From a virus, in the IMG/VR virus record IMGVR_UViG_3300043419_000715, positions 1 to 36,432 of that record: 36,432 nucleotides of DNA, one strand, 5' to 3'. Below are positions 7,523-15,657 of the stretch, in pieces. The notes below the pieces were generated by a model, which was not told where the DNA came from, searched no databases, and saw only the letters and a list, made by a program, of their open reading frames with translations. Numbering within the stretch: position 1 is the first letter of the stretch; every line of letters starts with the position of its first letter. The translations under genes and the position numbers were made by a program.

Positions 7523-9070
7523 TCACAATCCGATACTCTGCCAAAACGCTTTAGGGAGACCGTTTACGTTCCCATTATCATCATTGCCAGCATCGGGCTG
7601 AGACACCTGAGCCCTGACACTCGGGGCGCTCGACTCGCGCTGCTGTTTTTGCTCCACCTTTTGTGAGGTTTTGCTCTCCGTTTTCGTGTAGCCCATGCGC
7701 TTGGCGAACGCCTCGGCCTTATTTTCAAGGTCAGCCTTTATGCGGCTGGCCTCGTATTGGGCGGTCTTGATGATCAGCTGGGGAACCAACTCCTCATCTC
7801 GCACCGTGTAGTACTTGGAACGCTGGGCGGCAGGCATGTTTGCGTAGTCGCGCATCGTTGAAAACTTGCGCCCGTCTTCCGCCACAGGACGCTCTTCGCG
7901 CGGGACTGAAGACAGCACCTTCTCGACGTGCAGTGCGGTGTTGACCAGTCGCTGAACCTCGGGCGACTTGTTGCTGTACCCATCCGGGTTGTTGATGACG
8001 CGCACAGCAGCATCGAGTGCAGGCAGACTCCACTGTTCGACCGTGGAGACAGCCTCCATGGCGATGGGGTCATTCTTGATCTCTTCAACCACCTTGGCTC
8101 TGTCAGTGGCGAACGTGTCCACAAGGTCGGGCCTCAGAACCTCCAAGAGGCTTTGGGACGCCATCTGGTCAACCTGCTGGCGCATTGGCGCAAGCTGGGC
8201 CTCAGCGCGAGATCGACGAACCTCCTCGATGTCCTGGCCGTACTTCTTGGAGAACCGCTCCTCAGCCTCCCTGATCGCCTGCTCCTTGATGATGGAACGC
8301 TCAGCGTTTTTCAGGTGACGCTCATCAACCTCGACAGCGTTTTGATCAACGAAGTCGGAGTGCTCCTCGTCTTCCCAGTCGAACTCAACTCCAGGGTTCT
8401 CCTTTCGCCACTTCTTCTCATAGTCCCGTTCTTTCTTGGAACTCTCGAGAAACTCCTTGGCAAGATCGCGGCCCTTGTAGTCGTTCGGGTGCAGCTTCTG
8501 GACCTCGCGAAGACGGTCAACCTCATCACGGAACTCTTCAGGAACCTCGACCTCTTCCTCACGACGGGCTGCCTCCTGCTTTCGGGCGTACTCAGCCTCG
8601 AGCCGTCGCTCTTCCATCTGCCGAATCGTTTCAGCGGTCGCCTCCGCAGCTGCCTTGCTGGCCATCTCGGTGATCTTCTCAGCCGAGATTTTCCGACGCG
8701 GCTTGGGTTCTTCAGGAAGATCTTCGGATTCCTCCTCGCTTGCCTTGGGAGCGGGCTTCTCAATGACCTTCTGCTCCGCTTTCGGTTCAGCCTTCTTTTC
8801 AGCCTTCTTTGCGGGTTTTTTCTCCTCGGGCTTCTTCGCGGGAGGCTCCTCATTTCCGGGCTCCTCGGTAGCCTTCTGACCATCTTCGGACTGCTGCTGG
8901 TTTTCCTCACCAAGCAGCTTGTCCAGCAGCATCATGCTCGCCTCTTTGGCGGCTTCGTTCATGGCTGCGGTTTCGGCAGGAGACTTTTCGGCCGGTGCGC
9001 TGCGGGCAGCATTCATCTGCCCGAGTCCTGTCTGGTCTACGTCTTGCGACTGCTGTTGTTCAGTTGTCAT
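7523..9070 (-). CDS. Capsid scaffold protein
   Basis: The 515-residue protein is extremely rich in Glu, Lys, Ala and Gln. A low-complexity Glu/Lys/Pro/Ala stretch lies at about residues 60-125, and long predicted coiled-coil helices cover about 130-180 and 250-310. The second half (about 320-450) is a more ordinary helical domain, and the end is again disordered. A mostly helical, highly charged protein between portal and capsid genes is the signature of an internal assembly scaffold that organises capsid subunits and is removed before packaging. It has no Ser/His protease motif that I can see, so self-cleavage is not supported. Confidence 0.8.
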   Translation of the reverse strand: MTTEQQQSQDVDQTGLGQMNAARSAPAEKSPAETAAMNEAAKEASMMLLDKLLGEENQQQSEDGQKATEEPGNEEPPAKKPEEKKPAKKAEKKAEPKAEQKVIEKPAPKASEEESEDLPEEPKPRRKISAEKITEMASKAAAEATAETIRQMEERRLEAEYARKQEAARREEEVEVPEEFRDEVDRLREVQKLHPNDYKGRDLAKEFLESSKKERDYEKKWRKENPGVEFDWEDEEHSDFVDQNAVEVDERHLKNAERSIIKEQAIREAEERFSKKYGQDIEEVRRSRAEAQLAPMRQQVDQMASQSLLEVLRPDLVDTFATDRAKVVEEIKNDPIAMEAVSTVEQWSLPALDAAVRVINNPDGYSNKSPEVQRLVNTALHVEKVLSSVPREERPVAEDGRKFSTMRDYANMPAAQRSKYYTVRDEELVPQLIIKTAQYEASRIKADLENKAEAFAKRMGYTKTESKTSQKVEQKQQRESSAPSVRAQVSQPDAGNDDNGNVNGLPKAFWQSIGL

Positions 9071-9377
9071 GCTTGTCCGTGATATGCACTTCTGCGGTTT
9101 TGAACTGGTATCCCTCTGAGGACACCGTTGCGAGAATGTCTAAGCACGTTTGGATACGCGCTGCTTGGGTGAGTGACTGAGACGCACGAGTGTCCAATCC
9201 CGCCTGGGCGCGGATTGCGTCAGCGTTTCTCGTGATGACGTTCGATGCAGTTGCCTGCAGAACAGCTACCTCAGCCAACAGGGCCTGCCTGAGGAGGTAA
9301 TACTCCGGGGACAGGAGCCATTTCTGGAGCTTGCCCGACTGGGTAGCCTCCAGCGACCTGACTTGGACTTCCAACAT
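9060..9377 (-). CDS. Small helical protein between portal and scaffold genes
   Basis: This 105-residue, mostly helical protein bridges the gap between portal and scaffold genes. Its start overlaps the 3' end of the portal gene by 107 bases, and its end overlaps the scaffold start by 11. The overlap falls where the portal tail is only Pro/Gly/Gln-rich, so little constraint is broken. The remaining part has the Ala/Leu/Gln periodicity of a helical bundle. There is no good ribosome-binding site for the ATG at 9377 and no other in-frame ATG, so the true start could be a downstream GTG or TTG. The family is not recognised; a head completion or portal-associated role is conceivable from position only. 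Confidence 0.6.
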   Translation of the reverse strand: MLEVQVRSLEATQSGKLQKWLLSPEYYLLRQALLAEVAVLQATASNVITRNADAIRAQAGLDTRASQSLTQAARIQTCLDILATVSSEGYQFKTAEVHITDKHDN

Positions 9378-11730
9378 TGGGATCTTGCTGTGCCGACTGG
9401 ATTATCTGAAACAGCCTGACCAGCGCCTGACTCTGTTGATCCTGCTGCTGGGCAAGCTGTTGAATTGCCTGTGTGGTCTGTTGCGACTGAACCTGCATCG
9501 GCTCCACCAGATTGGTCCGAAGACCCTCGCTGAGTTCCATCAGCTTTCCGTCGACAATCTGGCTGGCCATCTGAGCCAACTGCTCCTGTATCTGCTGCTG
9601 CTGAGCAGCCTGTTGCTGCTCTTGGGCCGCCTGCTGTTGCTGAGCCTCCTCGGGCGATGGTTGTTCCTGTTGAGGCTGAACACGCAGGCGGAAATCTTTG
9701 GGTGCACCGCTGTAGACGAGCACCTGATTGAAGAGGTCGACCAGCTGATCGAGACCAGCCGCTTGGGCGAGTACCGGGTTCGCGAAGATCGACTGGAACG
9801 TCTGGATCATCGTTCCGGCCAACTTGGAATCCACGATACGATCAGCGCCCTCACGATCACTCGAGAAGCCGTCAACTCGGAGGGCGTCTTTGCTGCCACG
9901 AATACCAGCAGTCGTGTTGCGGCCCTCAGGCTCATCCACCTTGAAGCCCATCTTGTCGAGAGTCTGCTTCTTCACCTCGTCAACCTCGGCGACATCAGCC
10001 AGCACCTCATCGTCTGAGTAGGCCAAGAAGGCCTCGTAAAGGAGCTTCTTGCGGGCCTTGATAGCTGCATCGATGAAGCTGCCGGTAAGCTCCAGCCGGT
10101 TGCTCGTGTTGCTGGCGATGATCTGAACCTCTTGGGCCGTCTGCTCGTGAGCGGCAGGAAGCCCGACCTCTTGAGGCGAGAACCCGAGTACGCGCTCCAT
10201 CATGGAGAGCAACTGGTTCACGCCGCTTGCAATCTCACCAGAAGAGCCTTGAGGCAGCTGGACAGGCGTGAATGCGTCACGCTCAGACTGCTGCTGCCAG
10301 CTGAGTTCGCGCTTGGAATACGGCACGAACGTGACGCCGCGGTACTTCTTCTCACCGAGGTTGTTGATGATGTCGATGTACTTCTGATCAACGACATCCG
10401 AGTTCCAGAAAACGATGCGCTCCAGGTTCTGCTTCACCGTCAGAATGTACTGGGTGAGCATGTTGGACAGATGGTCCTGAAACGGAAGAATCTCCAGCGC
10501 GAGCGAGGAGTTTCGGGCGCTGCCCATGTCCGCGTCGTAGAGGTAGGCAACCAGCGGGTTGTAGGCCAGCGGTACAGCATGACTGACAGTGTGAGATCCG
10601 GTATGGATGAATCGCATCCACACGGGGTTATCGTAGTCGAACAGGTTCCACTCAGAAGGAATGAGTTTCTGGAAGTAGCTGACCACGGTAACACCCTCGT
10701 CCTGGTGGTTCGTCGTGTACCGGTAGGCCTCGCGAATGCGATCCGTGTCACCGGCTCCAGGGCTAAACGCCGTAGGGTCCGGGAACTTGAGCATGCATGG
10801 GTTGATCTCGCGGTAGAAGTTGTACTTCGACTCAACCCAGCTTCCGTATTTGAACTGGATGTTTTTGGTGTTCCAGAACTGCTTGTTGTTCTTTACGTCC
10901 TTGTACCGAAGCACGTTCCAGAAGCCAGCGTACTCGATCCCGGTATCGGTGTTGGCAGTGCTCAAACGACTGTTGAGGTCGTAGAACATGCGGCTTGGGT
11001 GAGGGATCTCGAAGCGGACACCCTCCTTGATGGTGCGCTCAATCTCCTTCTTGTTTTCGATGTAGATCTGCTTCTCGCGATAGAAGTCCTCAGCAGGGAA
11101 GTTCAGACAGATGCCGTACTTCAGCATCTGCAAGATCGATTGGCGCTCGTCTTCGCGATAGCCCATTTCCTGAACCATGCGCTGAATGCGGCTGGTGATA
11201 ATCTCACAGCGCACACGGTTCTGCATCGTGGTGGACACCGGCTCGTACTTGTAGAGCGGATAGATGTCTCGATCGCTGAACAGCTTGGCCCAGCGCATCT
11301 TCGTGTACGCCTGAACCAGCGGAACGAAAATGTGGAAGAACGTCGGCATGTCCAGCTTCATCAGCGGCTTGCCGTCTGGCCCACACTTCTTGGTGCCATC
11401 CGAATTGCACAGCGGGAGCAGCATGTTCGACAGCCTCGACGTGAGGCCCATCGACTTCATGGCGTCCATCACCTTCTCCGTAGAGGTGCCCTTGGAAAGC
11501 AGGCCCTCAACGAGGGTGTAGGTAATCTGCCGCTGCGAAGCATCAAACGCCTGGTCAATCGCGTACCAAGTCCTAGCCTCGTTCAAGTTGCGCTGGATGC
11601 CCTCGTCGATACGCGACGAGTTCATGTCGATCAACGCCTTGATCTTGTCGTCGAGCTTCTCGGCCGTGAACTTCTTCTTGAGTTCTTCGACCGTTCCGCC
11701 GCGCTTCTTGAGGACTTCGAGATCGACCAT
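9271..11730 (-). CDS. Portal protein (large, with Gln-rich C terminus)
   Basis: The 819-residue protein sits just upstream of scaffold and capsid genes, as portal proteins do. Residues 1-650 form a mixed alpha/beta region with many Trp/Tyr/Arg. After residue 680 a long glutamine-rich stretch follows (repeated QQQ and QEQ), then a Pro/Gly tail. Portals form the dodecameric channel at one capsid vertex through which DNA is packaged by the terminase and to which the tail attaches. The size is closer to the large portals of podovirus-type phages than to the 400-500 residues of lambdoid siphophages. The poly-Gln segment may form the crown or barrel inside the head. Identification is by position, size and composition. 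Confidence 0.75.
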   Translation of the reverse strand: MVDLEVLKKRGGTVEELKKKFTAEKLDDKIKALIDMNSSRIDEGIQRNLNEARTWYAIDQAFDASQRQITYTLVEGLLSKGTSTEKVMDAMKSMGLTSRLSNMLLPLCNSDGTKKCGPDGKPLMKLDMPTFFHIFVPLVQAYTKMRWAKLFSDRDIYPLYKYEPVSTTMQNRVRCEIITSRIQRMVQEMGYREDERQSILQMLKYGICLNFPAEDFYREKQIYIENKKEIERTIKEGVRFEIPHPSRMFYDLNSRLSTANTDTGIEYAGFWNVLRYKDVKNNKQFWNTKNIQFKYGSWVESKYNFYREINPCMLKFPDPTAFSPGAGDTDRIREAYRYTTNHQDEGVTVVSYFQKLIPSEWNLFDYDNPVWMRFIHTGSHTVSHAVPLAYNPLVAYLYDADMGSARNSSLALEILPFQDHLSNMLTQYILTVKQNLERIVFWNSDVVDQKYIDIINNLGEKKYRGVTFVPYSKRELSWQQQSERDAFTPVQLPQGSSGEIASGVNQLLSMMERVLGFSPQEVGLPAAHEQTAQEVQIIASNTSNRLELTGSFIDAAIKARKKLLYEAFLAYSDDEVLADVAEVDEVKKQTLDKMGFKVDEPEGRNTTAGIRGSKDALRVDGFSSDREGADRIVDSKLAGTMIQTFQSIFANPVLAQAAGLDQLVDLFNQVLVYSGAPKDFRLRVQPQQEQPSPEEAQQQQAAQEQQQAAQQQQIQEQLAQMASQIVDGKLMELSEGLRTNLVEPMQVQSQQTTQAIQQLAQQQDQQSQALVRLFQIIQSAQQDPNVGSPSQVAGGYPVGQAPEMAPVPGVLPPQAGPVG

Positions 11731-11741
11731 GTGTCAGTAGG

Positions 11742-12050
11742 TTACTTCTTCTTAGGGCCACCGATCATAATGAGGATGCCCATGCCCTTGCCCTTCTTGC
11801 CGTGCATCATGGGTTTACCTTTCGGCTCGTCCCCGTACTCACCACCCTCGTCTTCTCCTTCCTCATCGTCGAGCTCGTATTCGTCCTCACCCATGTGCCC
11901 GCACTTCTTCACGTCGGTAAGCTCACCAACGATTTCAGTGTCAGACTTAGAGACGACGGTAAAAGTACCGTGGATCTCCATGGTTTCTCCCTCTTCGAGC
12001 GAGTTGATCGATTCGTCGAGGCCGTCCCGCTTGAGTGTGATTGAGTCCAT
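11742..12050 (-). CDS. Small acidic protein with a lysine-rich tail, first gene of the virion operon
   Basis: I place the start at the ATG at 12050 (102 residues) rather than the longer frame from 12134. The longer form would run through the inverted repeat of the divergent control region. The protein has an ordered first half, then a run of Asp/Glu (about residues 58-78), then Lys/Gly/Met-rich sequence and a hydrophobic GILIMIGG near the end. It ends 11 bases before the portal start. Small acidic proteins ahead of the portal occur in several phages, but I do not recognise this one and give no function. Confidence 0.6.
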   Translation of the reverse strand: MDSITLKRDGLDESINSLEEGETMEIHGTFTVVSKSDTEIVGELTDVKKCGHMGEDEYELDDEEGEDEGGEYGDEPKGKPMMHGKKGKGMGILIMIGGPKKK

Positions 12051-12119
12051 AGATGGCGACTTTCGATGGAGGATTTCCCGCGATCCTGCTCTTTTACAAC
12101 CGAAAGTCGCACCGACCTT
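12051..12119. promoter_or_regulatory. Divergent control region with a 10-bp inverted repeat
   Basis: This is the only divergent gene boundary in the left half: minus-strand virion genes leave to the left and the terminase gene to the right. GCGACTTTCG at 12056-12065 is matched perfectly by CGAAAGTCGC at 12101-12110, with 35 bases between. TTTTACAA at 12092-12099 lies in the spacer and also occurs in the capsid leader. The repeat could be an operator pair or an RNA hairpin. Nine bases of the half-site recur at 16066-16074. Confidence 0.55.
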
Positions 12120-13595
12120 ATGCAAGACACTCAAGGGCGGTGGTTGCCCGATCTTTCACCACGAGGGTTCGAGGTATTCAACTCGTATGCCAGATACCTC
12201 ATGGTGGACGGCCCTCGTAAAGCGGGTAAATCGCTTGCGATTGCACATCGTGTTGCACGCCACCTTTTCGAGAACAACAACGCCACCGTTGGCATCATTG
12301 CCAAGACCCTGAAAAACGGGAAGGTGGGTGTATGGTCTGATCTCACGAAGACCATCCTGCCTCAGTGGATGGACGCCAAAATCGGCATGAAGTGGACCAA
12401 GGAGCCCACCATGGACGTGGCGACCAAGATGTCATACGCCCGGGTCAGGAACGCTTACGGCGGAGAATCTGAGGTTCAGCTTCACTCTTTGGAAAACGTC
12501 TGGGAGGCATCAGCCAAGTTCAAGGGGACGCGCTTCTCGCTGCTGTGGCTATCGGAGGCTGATCAGTTTGAGGACCGAATTGTGTTCGACGTTCTGACTG
12601 ACCAGCTGCGTGTCGTTGAGATTCCATACGAGAACCACCAGATCATCGCTGACCTTAACCCGCCTGAGAACGGAGTGAACCACTGGCTGGCCGGAATCTG
12701 GCTCACACGCAAGCCGAGCGACAACGAGCAGTTTGAGTCGCAGTTCCAGCGCATCCAATTCAGCCTCAACGACAACACGTTCCTAGATCCGCGGGAGAAG
12801 CAAGACCTCATCAACAAGTACGCCTACGACAAGCAACTGTATGCTCGTTACGTGCTTGGAGAGTGGGTCGAGGACGTGAGCGATGGGCATTTCGCAGATG
12901 TCTTCGTGCCGAGCACTCATGTTGTTGGGAACGTGACCAGCGCAACTGAGGATGACCACGAGATCATCGTGCCTCCAAAGAACTGCTTCGAGTTGTTTAC
13001 TGGCTGGGACTTGGGTGACGTGAACCACGCCTGCTCGATCTCGTGCAAACGGATTGGAGACGACGGAAATTCAATCTTCGACATCCTCGACGAGGCAGTG
13101 GTTATCGACCGAAAGGTGTCGATCGCCGACTTCACCGAGTTGGTCATGGAGAAGATGCAGTGGTGGGAAGACTACCTCAAGGACACCCACGGAACCGCCA
13201 ACGTGCTGTGGCGGCACTGGTCAGACAACTCTGCTTGGAGATACCGCGCTGCCTCAGATGTGTATGACGAACTTGTTGTGCGGCAGGTATCGCAGGGTAA
13301 GATCGTGCTGCACGCCGTCACAAAAGGCTCCGGAAGCGTGAAGCAGCGCATCGGACTTCTGAAGAAGCTGCTCTTCGATAGGCGTGTATTCATATCGGCA
13401 CAGCTTCACAACACGATCAAGATGGTCCGAGAAATGAAGCCAGGTCCAAACCGGGCAGAGCCGATTCGCGACGGAGACAAGAACAAGCACATCTTCGACG
13501 CTCTCACCTACATGCTCATCAGCGAGACGCCCATGGATGTAGAACGACGGGCCATTACAGTGTCCAAGAAGCCGACGGTTGTTTTCACCCAATGA
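12120..13595 (+). CDS. terL: Terminase large subunit
   Basis: This is the motor ATPase and headful or end-cutting nuclease that pumps DNA through the portal. From the ATG at 12120 it is 491 residues long. A Walker A-like loop GPRKAGKS is at 31-38, a variant of GxxxxGK[ST] as is usual in terminases. A Walker B-like segment LLWLSEAD follows near residue 162. The nuclease domain has the expected acidic positions in FTGWDLGD and in HIFDALTYML near the C terminus. A longer start at 12066 exists, but it would begin inside the inverted repeat, so I prefer 12120. No small terminase subunit is recognisable nearby. The stop overlaps the next ATG (ATGA). Confidence 0.9.
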   Translation: MQDTQGRWLPDLSPRGFEVFNSYARYLMVDGPRKAGKSLAIAHRVARHLFENNNATVGIIAKTLKNGKVGVWSDLTKTILPQWMDAKIGMKWTKEPTMDVATKMSYARVRNAYGGESEVQLHSLENVWEASAKFKGTRFSLLWLSEADQFEDRIVFDVLTDQLRVVEIPYENHQIIADLNPPENGVNHWLAGIWLTRKPSDNEQFESQFQRIQFSLNDNTFLDPREKQDLINKYAYDKQLYARYVLGEWVEDVSDGHFADVFVPSTHVVGNVTSATEDDHEIIVPPKNCFELFTGWDLGDVNHACSISCKRIGDDGNSIFDILDEAVVIDRKVSIADFTELVMEKMQWWEDYLKDTHGTANVLWRHWSDNSAWRYRAASDVYDELVVRQVSQGKIVLHAVTKGSGSVKQRIGLLKKLLFDRRVFISAQLHNTIKMVREMKPGPNRAEPIRDGDKNKHIFDALTYMLISETPMDVERRAITVSKKPTVVFTQ

Positions 13596-14821
13596 AGCTC
13601 ACCTACTGCAATGATCGAGACATTGAACTGTGGGTGGTCAGCGACTCCGGCTGGGCCATACCCGTCAAGTGTCATCACTGCGTTATGGACGACGTTGGTT
13701 ACGTTCACGTCATCCCGGCAGTGCCGCTTGGTTTTGCTCAGTCTGGTGAACTGGAGCGGGTTCTGTTGTGCAGGGGTGCGACCGCTCTGAAGTCTGGTTG
13801 GCTCTTGGAGGTTAGCTCGTTCACTTCGGTTGCCTCCAAGGCTGGAGGTATCACGCCAGAGTTCTACTACATCTGGGACGGGTGTCAGGCGAAGCGTCCG
13901 ACGCTTGAACCTGAGCAGGTCAAGCAACCGAAGCAGCCGAAGAAGACTCATTCATCTGACCCGTTTATCGATCACGTTGCGTCAACTTCAGGCATCAGCA
14001 AAGATCTGCTGGTCGTCTCATATTTAGCGATTGCCCAAGCGATTCCAGGATGGCTGCTTGCTGGCAACACGTTGAATCTCGGATCGATTCGGTTGGCCGC
14101 GGTTCCGTACCGCCGAAACTGGAAGGAGATCGTCCTTGCACGCTACCCAACGCTGCGCAAGGCGCTCATGGTCAGAGAACCCAAACGCTTGATGTCGATG
14201 GCATTCACTGCTGCATCGAGGATCGTGAGGTTGTCTGAATTGACGGAGTGCCGCATGCGTCGAGGAAATCCGCTTTTCTCCTGGACCGTCGAAGTGATGC
14301 ACAACTCAGACTGGGAAAAAACATGCGACGATGTAGAGGGAAAGGCAGCCGCCCAGCTTGGCCCAATACCATACGTCAAACGCTGGGCTAACCGTGTTTC
14401 ACAGATTGAAGATACCGTTTATGAGATACTCTCTGCTCACATTCAAAAAGAGACTTCGCCGACTTGCAGAATACTGTGGCGTCGTGGCCAGCGGGGTATG
14501 CAGTTTGTTCAAGCATCTCCCACTGTCCTTGGCCCTGCCACGATTCTTGAATGCGACGAGGGCAGCGACAGCAGCGTTGATGATTTCCTCGGAATCGAAG
14601 ACTCCGCGAAGTATCTGGAGGAAAAGGCTGAACGCCTGTTCAAAATGTCCGCTTTACAACAAGCGAATGAAGACATGCGGACACCACGGGGAGACGATGA
14701 AGCACCGGGATTCGGGTCGTGCAACAGTGGGGTGCTGGTGTTACATACCCCTCGCTGCCAAGTTACTGGACAAGGAGTGCTGGCTAGTGGAAATGAACCT
14801 CAAGACAACCTGGATCAATGA
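13592..14821 (+). CDS. Unrecognised 409-residue frame; last third overlaps another gene
   Basis: The frame starts with an ATGA overlap on the terminase stop and ends with an ATGA overlap on the next start at 14818. Both junctions argue that it is translated. Residues 1-275 look like an ordinary folded protein. The final third shares its DNA with a different frame (14421-14837) that encodes a convincing cysteine-motif protein. Around 14640 this frame reads KAERL and the other reads RLNACSKC, so a +1 shift near there would join them into one plausible protein. I see three possibilities: true dual coding, programmed frameshifting, or an assembly error. No function is assigned. Confidence 0.6.
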   Translation: MKLTYCNDRDIELWVVSDSGWAIPVKCHHCVMDDVGYVHVIPAVPLGFAQSGELERVLLCRGATALKSGWLLEVSSFTSVASKAGGITPEFYYIWDGCQAKRPTLEPEQVKQPKQPKKTHSSDPFIDHVASTSGISKDLLVVSYLAIAQAIPGWLLAGNTLNLGSIRLAAVPYRRNWKEIVLARYPTLRKALMVREPKRLMSMAFTAASRIVRLSELTECRMRRGNPLFSWTVEVMHNSDWEKTCDDVEGKAAAQLGPIPYVKRWANRVSQIEDTVYEILSAHIQKETSPTCRILWRRGQRGMQFVQASPTVLGPATILECDEGSDSSVDDFLGIEDSAKYLEEKAERLFKMSALQQANEDMRTPRGDDEAPGFGSCNSGVLVLHTPRCQVTGQGVLASGNEPQDNLDQ

Positions 14822-14837
14822 CGCCAATCCCAGCTGA
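14421..14837 (+). CDS. Small cysteine-motif (probable zinc-binding) protein in an overlapping frame
   Basis: This 138-residue frame contains C-S-K-C-P, then K-T-C-G, G-C-W-C-Y and K-E-C-W in its last 60 residues. The same C..C, C, C-x-C, C spacing with a helical basic start is familiar from short phage proteins of unknown function, and chance is unlikely to produce it. The N-terminal part (basic and hydrophobic, from MRYSLLTFKKR) is less convincing, and the true start may be different or may come from the overlapping frame. It overlaps the next gene by 20 bases. Zinc binding is inferred from cysteine spacing only. Confidence 0.55.
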   Translation: MRYSLLTFKKRLRRLAEYCGVVASGVCSLFKHLPLSLALPRFLNATRAATAALMISSESKTPRSIWRKRLNACSKCPLYNKRMKTCGHHGETMKHRDSGRATVGCWCYIPLAAKLLDKECWLVEMNLKTTWINDANPS

Positions 14838-15336
14838 ACAAAACGACCCTCCTGCTCATCCCGCACGGCCAGCGGGTGGCAAGCCTCCGATCTCCATGGC
14901 GGTGGCTGAAAAGGCAGCCCGCGAGGCTGGTTTCAATATCATTGACGCCAAGCAGCTGAAGGCCGCCGGCATCTTTGGCGAGTTCGTATCTCAGGTTGGA
15001 GCCATTCATCTCGGCCGATCGCGGCTCGCCATGAATCTGGCACGTACTGACAGGGCCATGGACTTCTGTGAATCTGCGATCGAGAACCGAGAGTTCCCTG
15101 ACCCAGAATCAATGATCGGCGTGATGAAGGTTCACGCATCACTGATCAGCGAATCCAACAAGGCTGCCGAGCTTCTAATCAAGTCGGCTCAGCAGGCGGC
15201 CGAGACAGCTAAAGCCGAAGCCATGGTTGTATTGCCAGGATTCGCTCCGCGTGCTCAGGTTGGCCCAACGCAGGTCAACGTGATGGTTAACGCCACCAAC
15301 GGAGCCGCCGATACGGTTGAAATCAAGGAGAACTGA
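14818..15336 (+). CDS. Small helical protein of unknown function
   Basis: This 172-residue protein has a Pro-rich start (residues 5-25), a helical middle with Ala/Glu/Lys-rich segments, and a short beta-like tail. The first ATG gives the ATGA junction with the upstream frame; an ATG at codon 27 is an alternative start, and neither has a clear ribosome-binding site. Its position after the terminase and the helical content would fit a DNA-binding packaging accessory, but there is no recognisable helix-turn-helix. Function is not assigned. Confidence 0.65.
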   Translation: MTPIPAEQNDPPAHPARPAGGKPPISMAVAEKAAREAGFNIIDAKQLKAAGIFGEFVSQVGAIHLGRSRLAMNLARTDRAMDFCESAIENREFPDPESMIGVMKVHASLISESNKAAELLIKSAQQAAETAKAEAMVVLPGFAPRAQVGPTQVNVMVNATNGAADTVEIKEN

Positions 15337-15339
15337 ACC

Positions 15340-15657
15340 ATGCCAGCAATCAAGGGTATCAAACGTCTTCCGTCAGGTGGCGTGATCTATCGTGGCGAGC
15401 GGTTTCCCGGTTTCAACAAGCCCAAGGCAGCCCCTGCCGGTGATACACACAAGAAGCGTGTGCTCGCCAAAAAGGGCAACAAGGTCAAGGTCGTCTCATT
15501 CGGCCACCGAGCCTACAGCGACTTCACTAAGCACAAGAACCCAAAGCGCAGGGCCAACTATCTCGCTCGCTCAGGAGGCATACGAAACAAGAGCGGCGAG
15601 TTGACCAAGAACGACAAGTTCTCCGCGAACTACTGGGCGAGAAGGATTCTCTGGTGA
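15340..15657 (+). CDS. Small basic protein with conserved GHRAYSDFTKHKN / YWARRILW signature
   Basis: The 105-residue, strongly basic protein has a beta-like first half. A conserved-looking core follows: V-x-F-G-H-R-A-Y-S-D-F-T-K-H-K-N, then R-R-A-N-Y-L-A-R-S-G-G-I-R-N-K-S and a YWARRILW end. I recall this layout from short proteins of many phages and from large DNA viruses of eukaryotes, of unknown function; this is recollection, not a search result. The next gene overlaps it by 4 bases and is also basic and of a widely distributed viral type. Small basic proteins encoded as a pair could be packaged with DNA. Confidence 0.65.
   Translation: MPAIKGIKRLPSGGVIYRGERFPGFNKPKAAPAGDTHKKRVLAKKGNKVKVVSFGHRAYSDFTKHKNPKRRANYLARSGGIRNKSGELTKNDKFSANYWARRILW

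Noticed and set aside
12066-12119. Longer start for the terminase at 12066
   Set aside because: It would place the first codons inside the perfect inverted repeat, and the usual terminase N terminus begins near the Walker A loop, in agreement with the ATG at 12120.
10132-12312. Plus-strand open frame of 726 codons opposite the portal gene
   Set aside because: It is an antisense shadow that crosses the divergent control region and ends inside the terminase gene; its composition is unnatural.
14818-15336. Small terminase subunit in the gene after the cysteine-motif frame
   Set aside because: No helix-turn-helix or other DNA-binding motif is visible, so the position alone does not justify the name.
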